DNA of 39,166 nt from a virus: IMG/VR virus record IMGVR_UViG_3300046457_000108, positions 1 to 39,166 of that record; one strand, written 5' to 3'. Made by a program: the position numbers and the translations under genes. Positions 20,407-29,272 of this stretch are shown here, in pieces. The notes under the pieces are model-generated. The model ran no database searches. It saw only the letters and a list, made by a program, of their open reading frames with translations, and was not told where the DNA came from. Each line of letters begins with the position of its first letter. Position 1 is the stretch's first letter.

Positions 20407-20431
20407 AAAAAAGGGCGCCGAAGCGCCCTTT
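20407..20431 (-). terminator. Strong terminator after the major capsid gene
   Basis: Read on the - strand: AAAGGGCGC, loop TTCG, GCGCCCTTT, then TTTACG. This is a 9-bp stem with an extra-stable UUCG tetraloop and a run of six T. It lies 18 bases after the capsid stop, so it probably sets high capsid levels over the downstream tail genes by partial termination and 3'-end protection. Confidence 0.85.
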
Positions 20432-20449
20432 GGTTGCAGGATGGACCGT

Positions 20450-21421
20450 TTAGGCCGTGAGGTTCGCGATCTTCGAGTTCGCCTTCTCGGCGGTCACGAC
20501 GGTCGTCGCCTCCACGAAGCACAGCTGCTTCTCGGTGTGGCCGGTCTTTGCGAGCGGCGTGCTGTCGAAGCCCTGCAGGTAGCCCACGCCGTAGGTGTCC
20601 GGGTTCAGGATGTACACGTCGTTGGGGGCCGCGGTCGTCTGCACGTAGTTCGGGACGATGGTCAGTTCGCCGAAGTCGCTCATGTACACGTCCGCGCCGC
20701 CGACGATGACGCCTTGCTTGCCCTTGGCGACCTGATAGCGGTTCACGGCGATGCCGCTGAAGCCGCTGAACGTGCCCTTGTGGCTCGGCGTCATGCTGAT
20801 GAACGACGGCATTTCGCCGCTGTTCGTGTACACCGACTGCATGGCCGACTTGATCAACGCCTCGGTGAACGTGCGGTTCGTGCCGGCGGTCACCGCAGTG
20901 GTCGGAGCGCCCGAGGTGTGCGCGGTGGTGGCGCCCGCGCCGTTGTGCAGCGCGTTCGAGTACAGCATCACGCCCAGGCCACCCAGCTTGCGGGCGGTGG
21001 ACGAGTTGCCGGCCACGGCAGCGTTGTTGGAGATGAGCGCGGCTTCGAGGTCGCGCTTCAGCTCGGTCATCGCCTTGGCCTTCTGGTAGGCCATCTCCGA
21101 GGAACGGCCGGCGCTCTTGACCTTCTCTTGCGTGGACGTGACCACGGCAACTTTGTCGAAAAGCTGCACGTAGTTGCCGACGCGATCGGTGGCGGTCAGC
21201 GCGGTGCCGGTGCGGTCGTCACCTTCGATGATGGCGTTGTCTTTGTTCGGCGTCGCCAGCGAGTCGCGTTGCCACTCGTGGAACTTGCTGCTCACGGTGA
21301 AGCGGCGGCCGGCGGACAGCACAGGCGTGCTCTCGGGCGACACCTGATAGATCTTGTCCTGCAGGTCTTCGCGGTTGCCCTTGGCGGTGTAGCTGTCGTA
21401 TGCGTTCGTAGGCTGGCTCAT
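20450..21421 (-). CDS. Major capsid protein (DUF5309-type)
   Basis: 323 residues. The N-terminus MSQPTNAYDSYTAKGNREDL is the hallmark of the DUF5309 capsid group, followed by IYQVSPESTPVLSAG and KFHEWQRDSLATP. Later parts contain AMTELKRDLEAALISN (spine-helix-like), MSDFGELTIVPN and VYILNPDTYGVGYLQG, as expected of an HK97-fold shell protein. Upstream is a scaffold-like gene; downstream is a strong terminator. The ribosome binding site is GAGAGGACTC before ATG. Confidence 0.82.
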   Translation of the reverse strand: MSQPTNAYDSYTAKGNREDLQDKIYQVSPESTPVLSAGRRFTVSSKFHEWQRDSLATPNKDNAIIEGDDRTGTALTATDRVGNYVQLFDKVAVVTSTQEKVKSAGRSSEMAYQKAKAMTELKRDLEAALISNNAAVAGNSSTARKLGGLGVMLYSNALHNGAGATTAHTSGAPTTAVTAGTNRTFTEALIKSAMQSVYTNSGEMPSFISMTPSHKGTFSGFSGIAVNRYQVAKGKQGVIVGGADVYMSDFGELTIVPNYVQTTAAPNDVYILNPDTYGVGYLQGFDSTPLAKTGHTEKQLCFVEATTVVTAEKANSKIANLTA

Positions 21422-21444
21422 GGTTGAGTCCTCTCAGAAATTGA

Positions 21445-22380
21445 TCACAGGAATGCCGCGAGGTCTTCAACGCGCCCGCTGCGCTTGAGACGATCCGACG
21501 CGGCCTGATTGGTCTTGTGGGGCTGCGGCGCGGCGGGCTTGATGACCCGCGGTGCTTCCGCAACCTTCTTCATTGCCTGCGGCTTTGCGGCCTGCAGCTT
21601 GCGCCACTGCGCGCCTTCGTGGAGCCCCAGCAGCAGCTTGCCCAGCGTGTCGGCCGGCAGACCGCTCTTGGCGATTGCCTGGGCCACGTCGCGCAAGTGC
21701 TCGCGGCGGATGCCGTAGTCTTTGTCCACCACGCCGATCAGGTCCGTCACCGTGCTGTCGGTGAAGCCCTTGACCGATTTCGACAGCACTTCCTCGGACT
21801 GCTTGAGAGCTTGGTCCAGTCGCGCCTGTTCGGTCTTGGTCAGTTCGGCCTGGTGGGCTTGCTTGCGCTGCTCCAGCGCTTGCAAGGTGGCGTTGAGCTG
21901 CTGTTGCTTGGCCTGCAGCGCGACGTACTGCGCGGGGTCTTCCTGCGCGAGCCGTTGCCAGTCCACGCGCATCAGCTCGGGGGCGGCCTGCTCCAGCGCG
22001 AGAGCCTGCAGGCGGTTGAGTTGGTCCACTGCCGCTTCGTGGACCTTCGAGACGCGCTCTGCGGCCTCTTGTTCCACGCGCTGCGCGGCCTGCTGCTGCT
22101 TGCGGGTGTAGTCCGCGGTTCGCATGTAGCCGGCTGCCAGCTCTTCCAGCGACAGGTCTTCGTCCTTCTCGGAACCGTCCTCGCCGCGCACCTTCACGCG
22201 GAACGTCTGAGGCTGGTCACCCTTGGCCTCGTCTTGCTCCGGTTCTTCGGTCTGCTCGTCGGTGGTGTCCGAGCCGGTTTGCTGTTCTTCCTCGTCCTCG
22301 TGCTGCTCGGGCTCCCCGAGCGCGTTGACAAGGTTGTCCAGCGGATCAGCGGATTCGACTGCTTGTGCTTGGTCGTCCAT
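21445..22380 (-). CDS. Scaffolding protein
   Basis: 311 residues. Very acidic N-terminal third (EPEQHEDEEEQQTGSDTTDE), then a short conserved-looking block (KDEDLSLEELAAGYMRTADY), a long Gln/Ala/Lys coiled coil (about 90-200), and a helical C-terminus ending SGRVEDLAAFL. Size, coiled coil, charge and place directly before the capsid gene identify a scaffold. The basic segment before the C-terminus (KPQAMKKVAEAPRVIKPAAP) could be the coat-binding part. Confidence 0.75.
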   Translation of the reverse strand: MDDQAQAVESADPLDNLVNALGEPEQHEDEEEQQTGSDTTDEQTEEPEQDEAKGDQPQTFRVKVRGEDGSEKDEDLSLEELAAGYMRTADYTRKQQQAAQRVEQEAAERVSKVHEAAVDQLNRLQALALEQAAPELMRVDWQRLAQEDPAQYVALQAKQQQLNATLQALEQRKQAHQAELTKTEQARLDQALKQSEEVLSKSVKGFTDSTVTDLIGVVDKDYGIRREHLRDVAQAIAKSGLPADTLGKLLLGLHEGAQWRKLQAAKPQAMKKVAEAPRVIKPAAPQPHKTNQAASDRLKRSGRVEDLAAFL

Positions 22381-22386
22381 AGTCGT

Positions 22387-22410
22387 GAAAAAGCCCGCTC
22401 GCGGCGGGCT
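22387..22410 (-). terminator. Terminator between scaffold-upstream genes and scaffold
   Basis: On the - strand: AGCCCGC, loop CGCGA, GCGGGCT, then TTTTTC. It lies just before the scaffold start (22380), so an additional promoter for scaffold and capsid would be expected or the terminator is leaky/antiterminated. A Q-like protein upstream could account for read-through. Confidence 0.7.
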
Positions 22411-22430
22411 GGGTTGGTGATTTGGTCAGG

Positions 22431-22739
22431 TCAGGCGCGGCGCAGGATGTCCCGCAGGCCGCGCTTTTCCTCGTAGCGCTTGAGGTTCAGGGTGGCGAGC
22501 TTGCCGGCCTCGATGTGGCCGGTCAGCAGCCCGCGGAACTTGTCGGCGGTCTTCATCAACTGCCACAGCGCCTCTTTGCCTTCAGCATCGCGCGCCGGGC
22601 ATGCCTTCCATTGGCCGATCACCTCGGCTTCGATGGCCTCCAGCGCATCGCGCAGCAACGGGTGCTCCAGCAGTTCGGCAGCGCGGCGCCCGCGCTCCTG
22701 TTCCTCGTGCAGCGTGCTCATGCGTTCGGTGTCGTTCAT
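22431..22739 (-). CDS. Small helical phage protein (102 aa)
   Basis: Mostly helical and charged: HEEQERGRRAAELLEHPLLRDALEAIEAEV, given as HEEQERGRRAAELLEHPLLR then DALEAIEAEVIGQWKACP. It continues KEALWQLMKTADKFRGLLTGHIEAGKL. Proteins of this pattern occur in many tailed-phage morphogenesis operons with unknown role, perhaps as an assembly factor. ATGA overlap with the upstream gene. Confidence 0.6.
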   Translation of the reverse strand: MNDTERMSTLHEEQERGRRAAELLEHPLLRDALEAIEAEVIGQWKACPARDAEGKEALWQLMKTADKFRGLLTGHIEAGKLATLNLKRYEEKRGLRDILRRA

Positions 22740-23536
22740 GCCAGCAGCAGCAGCAAAGCCGCGTCCTCGTCCTCTTGCGCCGCAAGCATCTCAGCCGCGG
22801 CGCGTTGTTGATCTTCCAGCGCGCGTGCGTACATGCGCTGGTACAGGGCTTGCCAGTCCACGCCAGGCACGGCCGGCAGGATCGGCGCCACATTCGCGCG
22901 CACCTCGGCAACCTGGGCCGGCGCGGGCTTCTTGGCTTCGCTCGCCGGCTCGTTGGCAGCTTCCTCGGCGTGCTGCTTCGCCAGGTCAATCACGACCTCG
23001 CGCAGCAACTCCTTCGCCTTCTTGCGCGTGACCGGCACCTCAGGCACCGCTGGCGCGTCCTTGCGCTTCTGCCACCACAGCCGCGGCGCGGTGTCGGTGA
23101 TCTCGAAGCCGCCAAACCGGCTCTCTGTCGCCGCAGGCGTGTTGCCGATGGCCGCCGTGTCCTGGCCCGTCTCCGATGCCGCCATGGCGCCAGAGACGCG
23201 CACAGCACCGGCAATCGCGGCAGTGTCAGCGCTTTCCGATGCGCTCAGCGTGCCAGTGATGTCGCCAGGCGTGCCGCCACCGGCAATGCTCGCCGTGTCA
23301 GATCCGGTTTCGCTCGCATCCAGCACACCCGAGACGCGGACGACGCCAGAGACAGCGGCCGAATCAGCGCCGGACTCGCTCGCAGCCAGTGCGCCAGCAA
23401 CGATGACCGCGCCAGCAATGGCCGCGGTGTCGGCGCCGGACTCGGACGCGGCAAGCGTGCCCGTGACGGAAGCCGCGGGCAGATCTCCGCCCAGGCCAAC
23501 CGAGAGCAGGCCGACGCTATCGAGTCCGACGCTCAT
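22736..23536 (-). CDS. Virion-region protein with about six tandem ~20-residue repeats
   Basis: 266 residues from ATG 23536, one base after the upstream stop; the longer frame to 23638 reads the upstream gene. Residues about 24-130 are repeats of the form G(T/A/V)LAASE(S/T)G.DTAAI.G.V.V.G. The C-terminal half switches to a charged helical domain (TRKKAKELLREVVIDLAKQH, then DWQALYQRMYARALEDQQRA) ending AALLLLLA. The repeat half resembles beta-rich surface repeats seen in phage structural proteins. Function unknown; repeat number may vary among relatives. Confidence 0.6.
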   Translation of the reverse strand: MSVGLDSVGLLSVGLGGDLPAASVTGTLAASESGADTAAIAGAVIVAGALAASESGADSAAVSGVVRVSGVLDASETGSDTASIAGGGTPGDITGTLSASESADTAAIAGAVRVSGAMAASETGQDTAAIGNTPAATESRFGGFEITDTAPRLWWQKRKDAPAVPEVPVTRKKAKELLREVVIDLAKQHAEEAANEPASEAKKPAPAQVAEVRANVAPILPAVPGVDWQALYQRMYARALEDQQRAAAEMLAAQEDEDAALLLLLA

Positions 23537-23537
23537 T

Positions 23538-24044
23538 TCACGGAGCCGGCCAGCCGGCCGCGATGTTGTACGAGGCCACGGCGGCGAACGAATCCAGCGC
23601 CATGATGGCGTCGCGGTGCTTGCCGTCGATGCCGGCAATCGTGGCCTCCAGCGCGCTGAATGCCTGTGCGTTGGCGTTGACCTTCGCCACCAGTGTGGAT
23701 AGCGTCACACCACGCGCCTGGGCCTCGATTGCAAGCATGGGCACTTGGGAAGCATCACCACTCGCGGTGTAGGTCACAGCCTGCGCCACCTTCAGCGGCC
23801 ACGACGCCATTTCTGCCGCCGACTTGCCGGCCATGAAACGGTCGCGCACCACGCCCGAATACAGCGAAACCTCGGCGCATCGCGCCGCCTTGGCCTGGGC
23901 CAGCGTGAACGTGTCGATCACAGCCTGCGCCGCGGCCTCGTCGGTCGCAACCAGCGCACCATCCATGACGTGCACCGGGCACCCGGCAGCAGTCAGTGCG
24001 TCGAACAGCGCCGCGCAGGCGCCCTTGCCCTTCAGGTCCAGCAT
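23538..24044 (-). CDS. DUF4376-like tail-assembly-type protein (168 aa)
   Basis: The start is ATG 24044, overlapping the upstream stop (TGATG); GTG 24047 is an alternative. The central segment EVSLYSGVVRDRFMAGKSAA...WPLKVAQAVTY matches the general pattern of DUF4376-type phage proteins (short helices around S..R...A). Residues 1-50 form a small alpha/beta domain. It is within the portal-capsid interval, so it may be a minor virion protein. Confidence 0.45.
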   Translation of the reverse strand: MLDLKGKGACAALFDALTAAGCPVHVMDGALVATDEAAAQAVIDTFTLAQAKAARCAEVSLYSGVVRDRFMAGKSAAEMASWPLKVAQAVTYTASGDASQVPMLAIEAQARGVTLSTLVAKVNANAQAFSALEATIAGIDGKHRDAIMALDSFAAVASYNIAAGWPAP

Positions 24045-24937
24045 CACACACCTCCCCAGACTGCCGGGACAGTCACGCCCGCACCCGTCTGCAGCGTAGT
24101 CGGCGCCGGCAGTGGGTCAGGCAGCCCAGAGCTGAACGTCCGCGAGCCGGAGCCGTAGCCCGCTGACGCAGACGTAGAGCTGATGGTCCACCCCAGCGCG
24201 CCAGGGTCGTTCGGCACGAACCCCCGCACCGTGATAGCCGCGTCAGCCATGACGCCGACCCAACAGCCGTGCGCCGCCGGGCGGATTTCCGTGACAGAGG
24301 CGCCGACCAGGGTGGTAGACGCACCCGACAGCGATCCGCTGTCAGCGAGCAACCTGCCGCGCCCGCCGTCGTGCCGCATCGCCCACACGCCGATGCGCAG
24401 ATTGGTGCCCGCGGTCGTCACTGCGGCATAGAGCCGCTTGAGCGTATCCATGCACGACCACCGGCTGGGCCACTGGTACAGGACGTTTGCCGACAGCGCC
24501 ACCGTGCCGCCGCCCAGGACTGCGCCAGCGCCCGGGCCGAGCAGCAGGCGCTTTGAATCTGCCGCCCCGGCGATGTCGCCGATGATCGTCGGCCAGGCGC
24601 CCAGCATCGCGCCAGCCTCCATGACCGGATAGACGTAGTAGTCCACACCCGATGCAAGCGCGATTGCTGACGGGCTGGTGTCGTCCTCTGCGCTGCCGTC
24701 CCACGTCGTCAGCGTGCGATCAATCACCAGCGTCGTGGAGTCCGACAGGTGACCGATGCCAGAGAACAGGAACGCGCCGCTGTCCTTGCGCTTGACCGCA
24801 AACAGGATCGAGTCCCCATTGCTGCCAGTGCTGAACTTTGCCGCGAACGTGGGCATGCCGGACACCGCGGACAGCGTGAGGTTTGCCCCCGCGCTGCCGG
24901 TGCCGACCGTGGTTTGAATGATGCCGTTGGCGAGCAT
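24044..24937 (-). CDS. Hypothetical structural protein (297 aa)
   Basis: 297 residues, beta-rich, with Gly/Ser/Thr-rich strands (MLANGIIQTTVGTGSAGANL, SGVDYYVYPVMEAGAMLGAW, ALSANVLYQWPSRWSCMDTL) and an aromatic-rich middle. It resembles phage minor capsid or decoration proteins with stacked beta domains. No recognised family. It starts two bases after the peptidase-like gene. Confidence 0.55.
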   Translation of the reverse strand: MLANGIIQTTVGTGSAGANLTLSAVSGMPTFAAKFSTGSNGDSILFAVKRKDSGAFLFSGIGHLSDSTTLVIDRTLTTWDGSAEDDTSPSAIALASGVDYYVYPVMEAGAMLGAWPTIIGDIAGAADSKRLLLGPGAGAVLGGGTVALSANVLYQWPSRWSCMDTLKRLYAAVTTAGTNLRIGVWAMRHDGGRGRLLADSGSLSGASTTLVGASVTEIRPAAHGCWVGVMADAAITVRGFVPNDPGALGWTISSTSASAGYGSGSRTFSSGLPDPLPAPTTLQTGAGVTVPAVWGGV

Positions 24938-24938
24938 G

Positions 24939-25367
24939 TCAGATCACCATGAAAGATTGCTGCGGCGTAATGCGGCTGGGACGCACACGGAAGCGCTGCC
25001 GGCCGCCGGCCAGCAATGCGGCCTCGACCAGTTCGCAGCACTCCCAGCGCGTGCGGTCCTCGTCATCAGTGCGCGCGATGAACCCGATATACGCGAGGTA
25101 GTCGTACCCCTTGCCGATCTGCGAGCGGGCAAACGTCAGCGCCGCGGCAGCGTCAGGACACGCAATCTGTACGTGCTCGACAGCGCTGCAGCGCGCCAGG
25201 AAATCGGCCATTGGCGTGCGCACGACGCCATGCCCGGCGCGAGCTTCAATCACGCCGTCGCCGTCTACGATTGCCGCGTGTGACCACGGCGCCCACCACT
25301 GAGCCGCGCGGATCAGCAGCGAGCCAATCGCGCTGGTGCGGCTGTAGACGACGGGCAGGGCGTTCAT
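24939..25367 (-). CDS. Permuted NlpC/P60 (YiiX-like) cysteine peptidase-fold protein
   Basis: 142 residues. The expected order for circularly permuted papain-fold (YiiX/YaeF-like) proteins is visible: WSHAAIVDGDGVIEARAGHG with His30 and Glu41, a spacer SQIGKGYDYLAYIGF (81-96), and RWECCELVEAAL with Cys111 (or Cys110). Members cut peptides or amides, often in cell-wall contexts. Its place among head genes suggests a virion-carried enzyme or structural domain, not a lysis enzyme. The start overlaps the upstream stop. Fold assignment is fairly good; activity is inferred. Confidence 0.65.
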   Translation of the reverse strand: MNALPVVYSRTSAIGSLLIRAAQWWAPWSHAAIVDGDGVIEARAGHGVVRTPMADFLARCSAVEHVQIACPDAAAALTFARSQIGKGYDYLAYIGFIARTDDEDRTRWECCELVEAALLAGGRQRFRVRPSRITPQQSFMVI

Positions 25368-25744
25368 CAGGCGTGCGTGATGGTTGCGCTGTTGATGGTC
25401 ACGGTCTGACCGGCCGTGATGCTCGTGCTATCCAGCACGATGTCGGTGCCGCTCGTGCCCACCGTCAGGCCGGTGATGACATCGGTGCCGGCGCTGTCAC
25501 GGATGCGAGCCGCGGCAGCGGTGCCGGTGGCGTCCGCACTGGTGTCGGAGTGCGGCATGCCGGACAGCGTGAGCACGGCGCCCGACACGGTGCCGCTCGG
25601 GTCGCTCAGCGTGACCGTGGCGAGCACGGTGCCCATGCCGGTTGTTCCGATTTCGAGCACGCCCGCGCCGGAACCGCCATCAATGGCGTCGCGCACTGCG
25701 GTCATGCGCGCGGTTTTCACCGCGGTGGTGTAGGTCACAGCCAT
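25367..25744 (-). CDS. Small structural protein (125 aa)
   Basis: N-terminal MAVTYTTAVKTARMTAVRDAI (21 residues, written as MAVTYTTAVKTARMTAVRDA plus I) followed by DGGSGAGVLEIGTTGMG is a common opening of small phage head-completion or decoration proteins. The rest is Thr/Ser/Gly-rich beta sequence (GTVSGAVLTLSGMPHS, DIVLDSTSITAGQTVTINSA). It directly follows the portal gene. Likely virion component; exact role unknown. Confidence 0.6.
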   Translation of the reverse strand: MAVTYTTAVKTARMTAVRDAIDGGSGAGVLEIGTTGMGTVLATVTLSDPSGTVSGAVLTLSGMPHSDTSADATGTAAAARIRDSAGTDVITGLTVGTSGTDIVLDSTSITAGQTVTINSATITHA

Positions 25745-25751
25745 GTAGTCC

Positions 25752-27968
25752 TCACTGAATGCTCACGTCGCGCGTGGTGCCGTCCGCGTATGCGATACGG
25801 CCACCGATGACCCGGCCATCGGGTCCGCGCAGCTTTTCGATGCCTGCGGTCTTGCCGCCTTCGATGCGGCCGTGCAGCTCTTGCAGCGCCTGCGCCACTT
25901 CCTGGGCCAGCGTCTGCATCTGCTGGGCCAGCGGCTGCAGCATCTGCTGCAAGTCCGGCTGCTGCGCGCTGTCCATGTCGGCCTGCTTGCTGGCGTACTG
26001 GAACTGCAGCTTTGCCATTTCGATGCGCTCTTTCGACTCGCGGTCAAGCTGGGCCTGCTGCGCGTCGAAGGCGAGTTGCGCTTGGAACTTCTGCGCGTCC
26101 GTCTGCATCGTCGCCTGCGTCTTCTGCGCGTCAGCCTGCAGCGTCATCTGCGTCTTGACGATGGTCGGATCAGGCGGCGGCGGCATCTGCGGCGGCTCGC
26201 TCGTTGCTGGGTCTTTCCAGAACTCACCCGGGTTCTTGAAGCCGGCGTTCTCACAAATTCGCGCCTGGGTTGCATGAAGCGTCTGCGCGTCCACCAGTTG
26301 CGCACCCACCGGGGTCTGCATCACAGCAAATTGCGCCGCGGCAATCTGCTGGAGCATGGCCGCTTGCTGCTGCACGTCACCAGTGCCGATGCCGACGTTC
26401 ACAGTCATGTCGAATTGGTCGCGCCACTCCTGCGGGTCATAGCTGACGAAGGAGCCATTGAGCCTGAAGCTCAACTTTTCCATGCAGTAGTCGCTGAGCG
26501 TCTTGAAGATGCCCCGGAACATCGGCGCCACCATAGCTTCAGCCGCGATGCGGCACATCAGCTTCTGGCGCTTCTGCGAGGCATTCATGATCTGCTGAAT
26601 GCCGTGCGCGGTTTTGTTCAGGCTGGAGCCGTCCATCCCCTGGCTGTATCGCGTCCAGCCTGTGCGGTTCTCCTTGGACGACTGCAGCAGCTCAACCATG
26701 GGCATCGCTTCGATGCCTTGCCAGCGCTCCACGTAGGGACGCACCGCGCCTTGCACCTGCTCGCGGATGATGCCGCCCGGCCGGCGGTTGAGCAAGTCAT
26801 CAATGTTCGCCAGCGGGGCGCCCTGCGCGTTCGTGGTCACAACCGTCTCTTGGTTGTTCGCCAACTGCAGGTTGTCCAACTGCGCGCGCCAGATTTCAGT
26901 GCTGACGCGCTGGAATTCCTCGACCAGATCGGCCACGCTCACGCCGTGGAATCGGTGCGTGAGGATGTACGGCGTCCAGCAGGCCAGCGGCACATGCGAG
27001 AACTCGGTGTTCTCCAGTACCTTTTCCCCCAGGCGCATGACCTTGCGGCGCTCGGCGATGCCGTCGCCGTCGTAGTCGCACAGGACGTATTCCTCACGCA
27101 GCCATCCACGGGTCTGCGCAGGGTCTTTGCTGTCATCGTCGCGCAACCAGCCGGGGCGCCTTGACACCTCGTCCTCGGTCGCGCGGTCGTGGCGGGCCGC
27201 CTTCACGTCGTCCTCGTCCACGTCATAGCCCATCTGCCGCAGATCGGACAGCGTGACCTCGCGCACATGGGCCACGTAAGGGCATTCGTCCAGCATCACG
27301 GAGTTGTGCCGGCGGGAAACCTGCAGTTCATGCGGAGGCACAGGCACCACACGCACCCGACCGCGCTGCTTCACCGTCTTGATCTTGACCGTGAAGCGCG
27401 GCGGCATCTGCGCGCCCATGGCCGCAGCCTGCTGCTGTTCCTCTGGCGTCGGCTCGTATTCCTCTTGCTCGGTCACTTCGGCATCGGGATTCGCTGCCAG
27501 GTGCGCCGCAAGCTGGATCTCATCAACGCCGCGGTACGTGGCGAAGTCAGGCGTGCGCTTGACCTCCCAGAACCATTTCACGCCGCCATTGCGCAGCAGG
27601 AGCGCGTCCTTCAGCGCGCTGTAGAGCACCAAGAAGCCGCTGTTCTGGCGGTAGAACACGTAATTACACGCATTCGTCGCCTGCTTCGCGGCCTCTACGT
27701 CCTCGGCGTTCTGCGGGTCGAACACCACCGCCTTGTCACTGCTCACAAACGTCTCGACCAGATCAGGCAGCATGCCCTCTACAGTGTCGAAAACGTCGCT
27801 GGCAACGACGGCCGACCGGCCTTCTTCCTCGTTGCCGTAGGGCTCGCGCAGGTACGCGCGCATGGCCTGCTCACGCGCAGACGCAAGCGCGCCGTCCGAG
27901 AATTCCCACGCGGCATCCTGCTCTGCGCGCAGGAACTGCAGCAGGTCATCCTCGGACATCTTGCTCAT
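25752..27968 (-). CDS. Portal protein (P22-type, 738 aa)
   Basis: 738 residues from ATG 27968, which overlaps the terL stop (ATGA); the longer frame to 28070 reads terL out of frame. Characteristic stretches are EDDLLQFLRAEQDAAWEFSD, REPYGNEEEGRSAVVASDVF, DTVEGMLPDLVETF and GGIIREQVQGAVRP, the pattern of large portals with P22-like clip/wing domains. The C-terminal ~130 residues are a Gln-rich coiled coil (KTQMTLQADAQKTQATMQTD, then AQKFQAQLAFDAQQAQLDRE), comparable to the P22 barrel helices. It ends in a small beta module (GRVIGGRIAYADGTTRDVS). It forms the dodecameric DNA channel. Confidence 0.85.
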   Translation of the reverse strand: MSKMSEDDLLQFLRAEQDAAWEFSDGALASAREQAMRAYLREPYGNEEEGRSAVVASDVFDTVEGMLPDLVETFVSSDKAVVFDPQNAEDVEAAKQATNACNYVFYRQNSGFLVLYSALKDALLLRNGGVKWFWEVKRTPDFATYRGVDEIQLAAHLAANPDAEVTEQEEYEPTPEEQQQAAAMGAQMPPRFTVKIKTVKQRGRVRVVPVPPHELQVSRRHNSVMLDECPYVAHVREVTLSDLRQMGYDVDEDDVKAARHDRATEDEVSRRPGWLRDDDSKDPAQTRGWLREEYVLCDYDGDGIAERRKVMRLGEKVLENTEFSHVPLACWTPYILTHRFHGVSVADLVEEFQRVSTEIWRAQLDNLQLANNQETVVTTNAQGAPLANIDDLLNRRPGGIIREQVQGAVRPYVERWQGIEAMPMVELLQSSKENRTGWTRYSQGMDGSSLNKTAHGIQQIMNASQKRQKLMCRIAAEAMVAPMFRGIFKTLSDYCMEKLSFRLNGSFVSYDPQEWRDQFDMTVNVGIGTGDVQQQAAMLQQIAAAQFAVMQTPVGAQLVDAQTLHATQARICENAGFKNPGEFWKDPATSEPPQMPPPPDPTIVKTQMTLQADAQKTQATMQTDAQKFQAQLAFDAQQAQLDRESKERIEMAKLQFQYASKQADMDSAQQPDLQQMLQPLAQQMQTLAQEVAQALQELHGRIEGGKTAGIEKLRGPDGRVIGGRIAYADGTTRDVSIQ

Positions 27969-29272
27969 GCTATGCGTCTGTTTCGGTAGTTGATCTGCAC
28001 TGGCTGGTTTGCCGGCGCTTCGTAGGCCACGGCCATCAGGCCGAATGCGTCGGCAGCGTGGCTTGACCAATCATGGTCAGGGCCAAGGCCGATGTTCCGC
28101 TTCTCGTCGCGCTTCTCGTGATACCAGCCCAGGGCATCAATCCCTGCCTGGGTCGTTGCTTCGTTGAACCAGATGGACGGGAACAGCCGCCGGCCCGCTT
28201 CGATGCGAGCAGCAGCAGCGCCCTTGCCCTGGTTCGGGATGACCGTGACCGCATAGCCCGCCTGTTGCAGCGCGCTTTGGTAGCTCACGTCATGCACCTT
28301 GTCTTGCGTGGCGCCGTCGTGCGGCAGCCAGAACTGCACCTTCTCCGGGCCGTAGCCCCTGCTGCGCATCCAGGCCAGGTGCGCGGCCAGCGGCTGCCCG
28401 ACTGCCTCGTAGTAGTCCAGCACGCGGACTTCCCTGCCCACGAACTGCGCAATCCACAGCGAGAACGCATCAGCCTTCGCGCCAGTGCCGCCGATGTCCA
28501 CGAACGCGCGCAGCGCCATGAGCGGGTCAGCAGCAACGCGCCCCACCCGCCCCTGCGCCTTTGCCTCGGTCAGCGCAGCGGCGTAATAGGCGCCGGTCAC
28601 GATGGTCTGGTACTCGCCTTCCCAAATCCACCCGTATTGATCCGGCTGCATGCGCAAGCAGTCCTGGCGCTCCTGCTCAAGCTCGTCGGTGAACCACGGG
28701 TTGTCGCGCCAATTGGCCTTCACCACGATGGCGCCGGTCGGGATCTCCGGACCGCGCAACATCACGTCTATCGGGTCCGTCTTGCGCCGCGGGTTCCACG
28801 AAAACCACAGCTGAGAGCCCGCCGCGCGCAGCGTGGGCCGAAGCAGATCAAGCGAATGCTGCGTTGCCGTCTGCGCCTCTTCCCACCACGCGCGCTTGAA
28901 GCCTTCCAGCGACTTGATCGACTCCGCATTGAAGTCGTTCATGCCCTTGAAGATCATCAGCCCGTCACCGGGCAGCGAAATCACGTCCCGGTACACCTTG
29001 AAGCCGTCAGCATCGCCGAGCGCCATGGACTTCATCTTGGCCTCGACCAGCGCCTTGGACGACTGCGCCAAATCCTGCTGCACCTCACGGATGCAGATAG
29101 ACCGCATACCCTCGCCGCCGGACTCGCCCGGCGCAGCCAGGCAGTCCTCAATCAGCATCTCAGCGAAGTTGTGCGACTTGCCAGAGCCTCGGCCGCCCCA
29201 TGCGCCCTTGTAGCGCGCGGGCTCCAGCAGCGGCACGAAAGCGCGCGCCGTCTGCAGCTCCAGCGTCCTCAC
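27965..29272 (-). CDS. terL: Terminase large subunit
   Basis: 435 residues from GTG 29272, which overlaps the terS TGA. Walker A is GGRGSGKS (26-33). Walker B region is GFKRAWWEEAQT (124-135) with the acidic pair Glu131/Glu132. The coupling-like segment SWNPRRKTDP follows. The nuclease domain begins RAFVDIGGTGAKADAF with an Asp cluster, and DHDWSSHAADAFG carries a conserved C-terminal Asp. This is the ATP-driven packaging motor and nuclease. The pattern is that of PBSX/Terminase_3-type enzymes, many of which use headful packaging, consistent with a circularly permuted assembly. Confidence 0.92.
   Translation of the reverse strand: MRTLELQTARAFVPLLEPARYKGAWGGRGSGKSHNFAEMLIEDCLAAPGESGGEGMRSICIREVQQDLAQSSKALVEAKMKSMALGDADGFKVYRDVISLPGDGLMIFKGMNDFNAESIKSLEGFKRAWWEEAQTATQHSLDLLRPTLRAAGSQLWFSWNPRRKTDPIDVMLRGPEIPTGAIVVKANWRDNPWFTDELEQERQDCLRMQPDQYGWIWEGEYQTIVTGAYYAAALTEAKAQGRVGRVAADPLMALRAFVDIGGTGAKADAFSLWIAQFVGREVRVLDYYEAVGQPLAAHLAWMRSRGYGPEKVQFWLPHDGATQDKVHDVSYQSALQQAGYAVTVIPNQGKGAAAARIEAGRRLFPSIWFNEATTQAGIDALGWYHEKRDEKRNIGLGPDHDWSSHAADAFGLMAVAYEAPANQPVQINYRNRRIA

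Noticed and set aside
20216-21427. 403-codon + strand open frame opposite the capsid gene
   Set aside because: Antisense shadow: composition is His/Arg/Val-repetitive and mirrors the codon pattern of the capsid gene.
25752-29272. Programmed frameshift between terL and portal, suggested by overlapping open frames
   Set aside because: The overlap is a simple ATGA stop/start; no slippery heptamer or downstream structure was seen.
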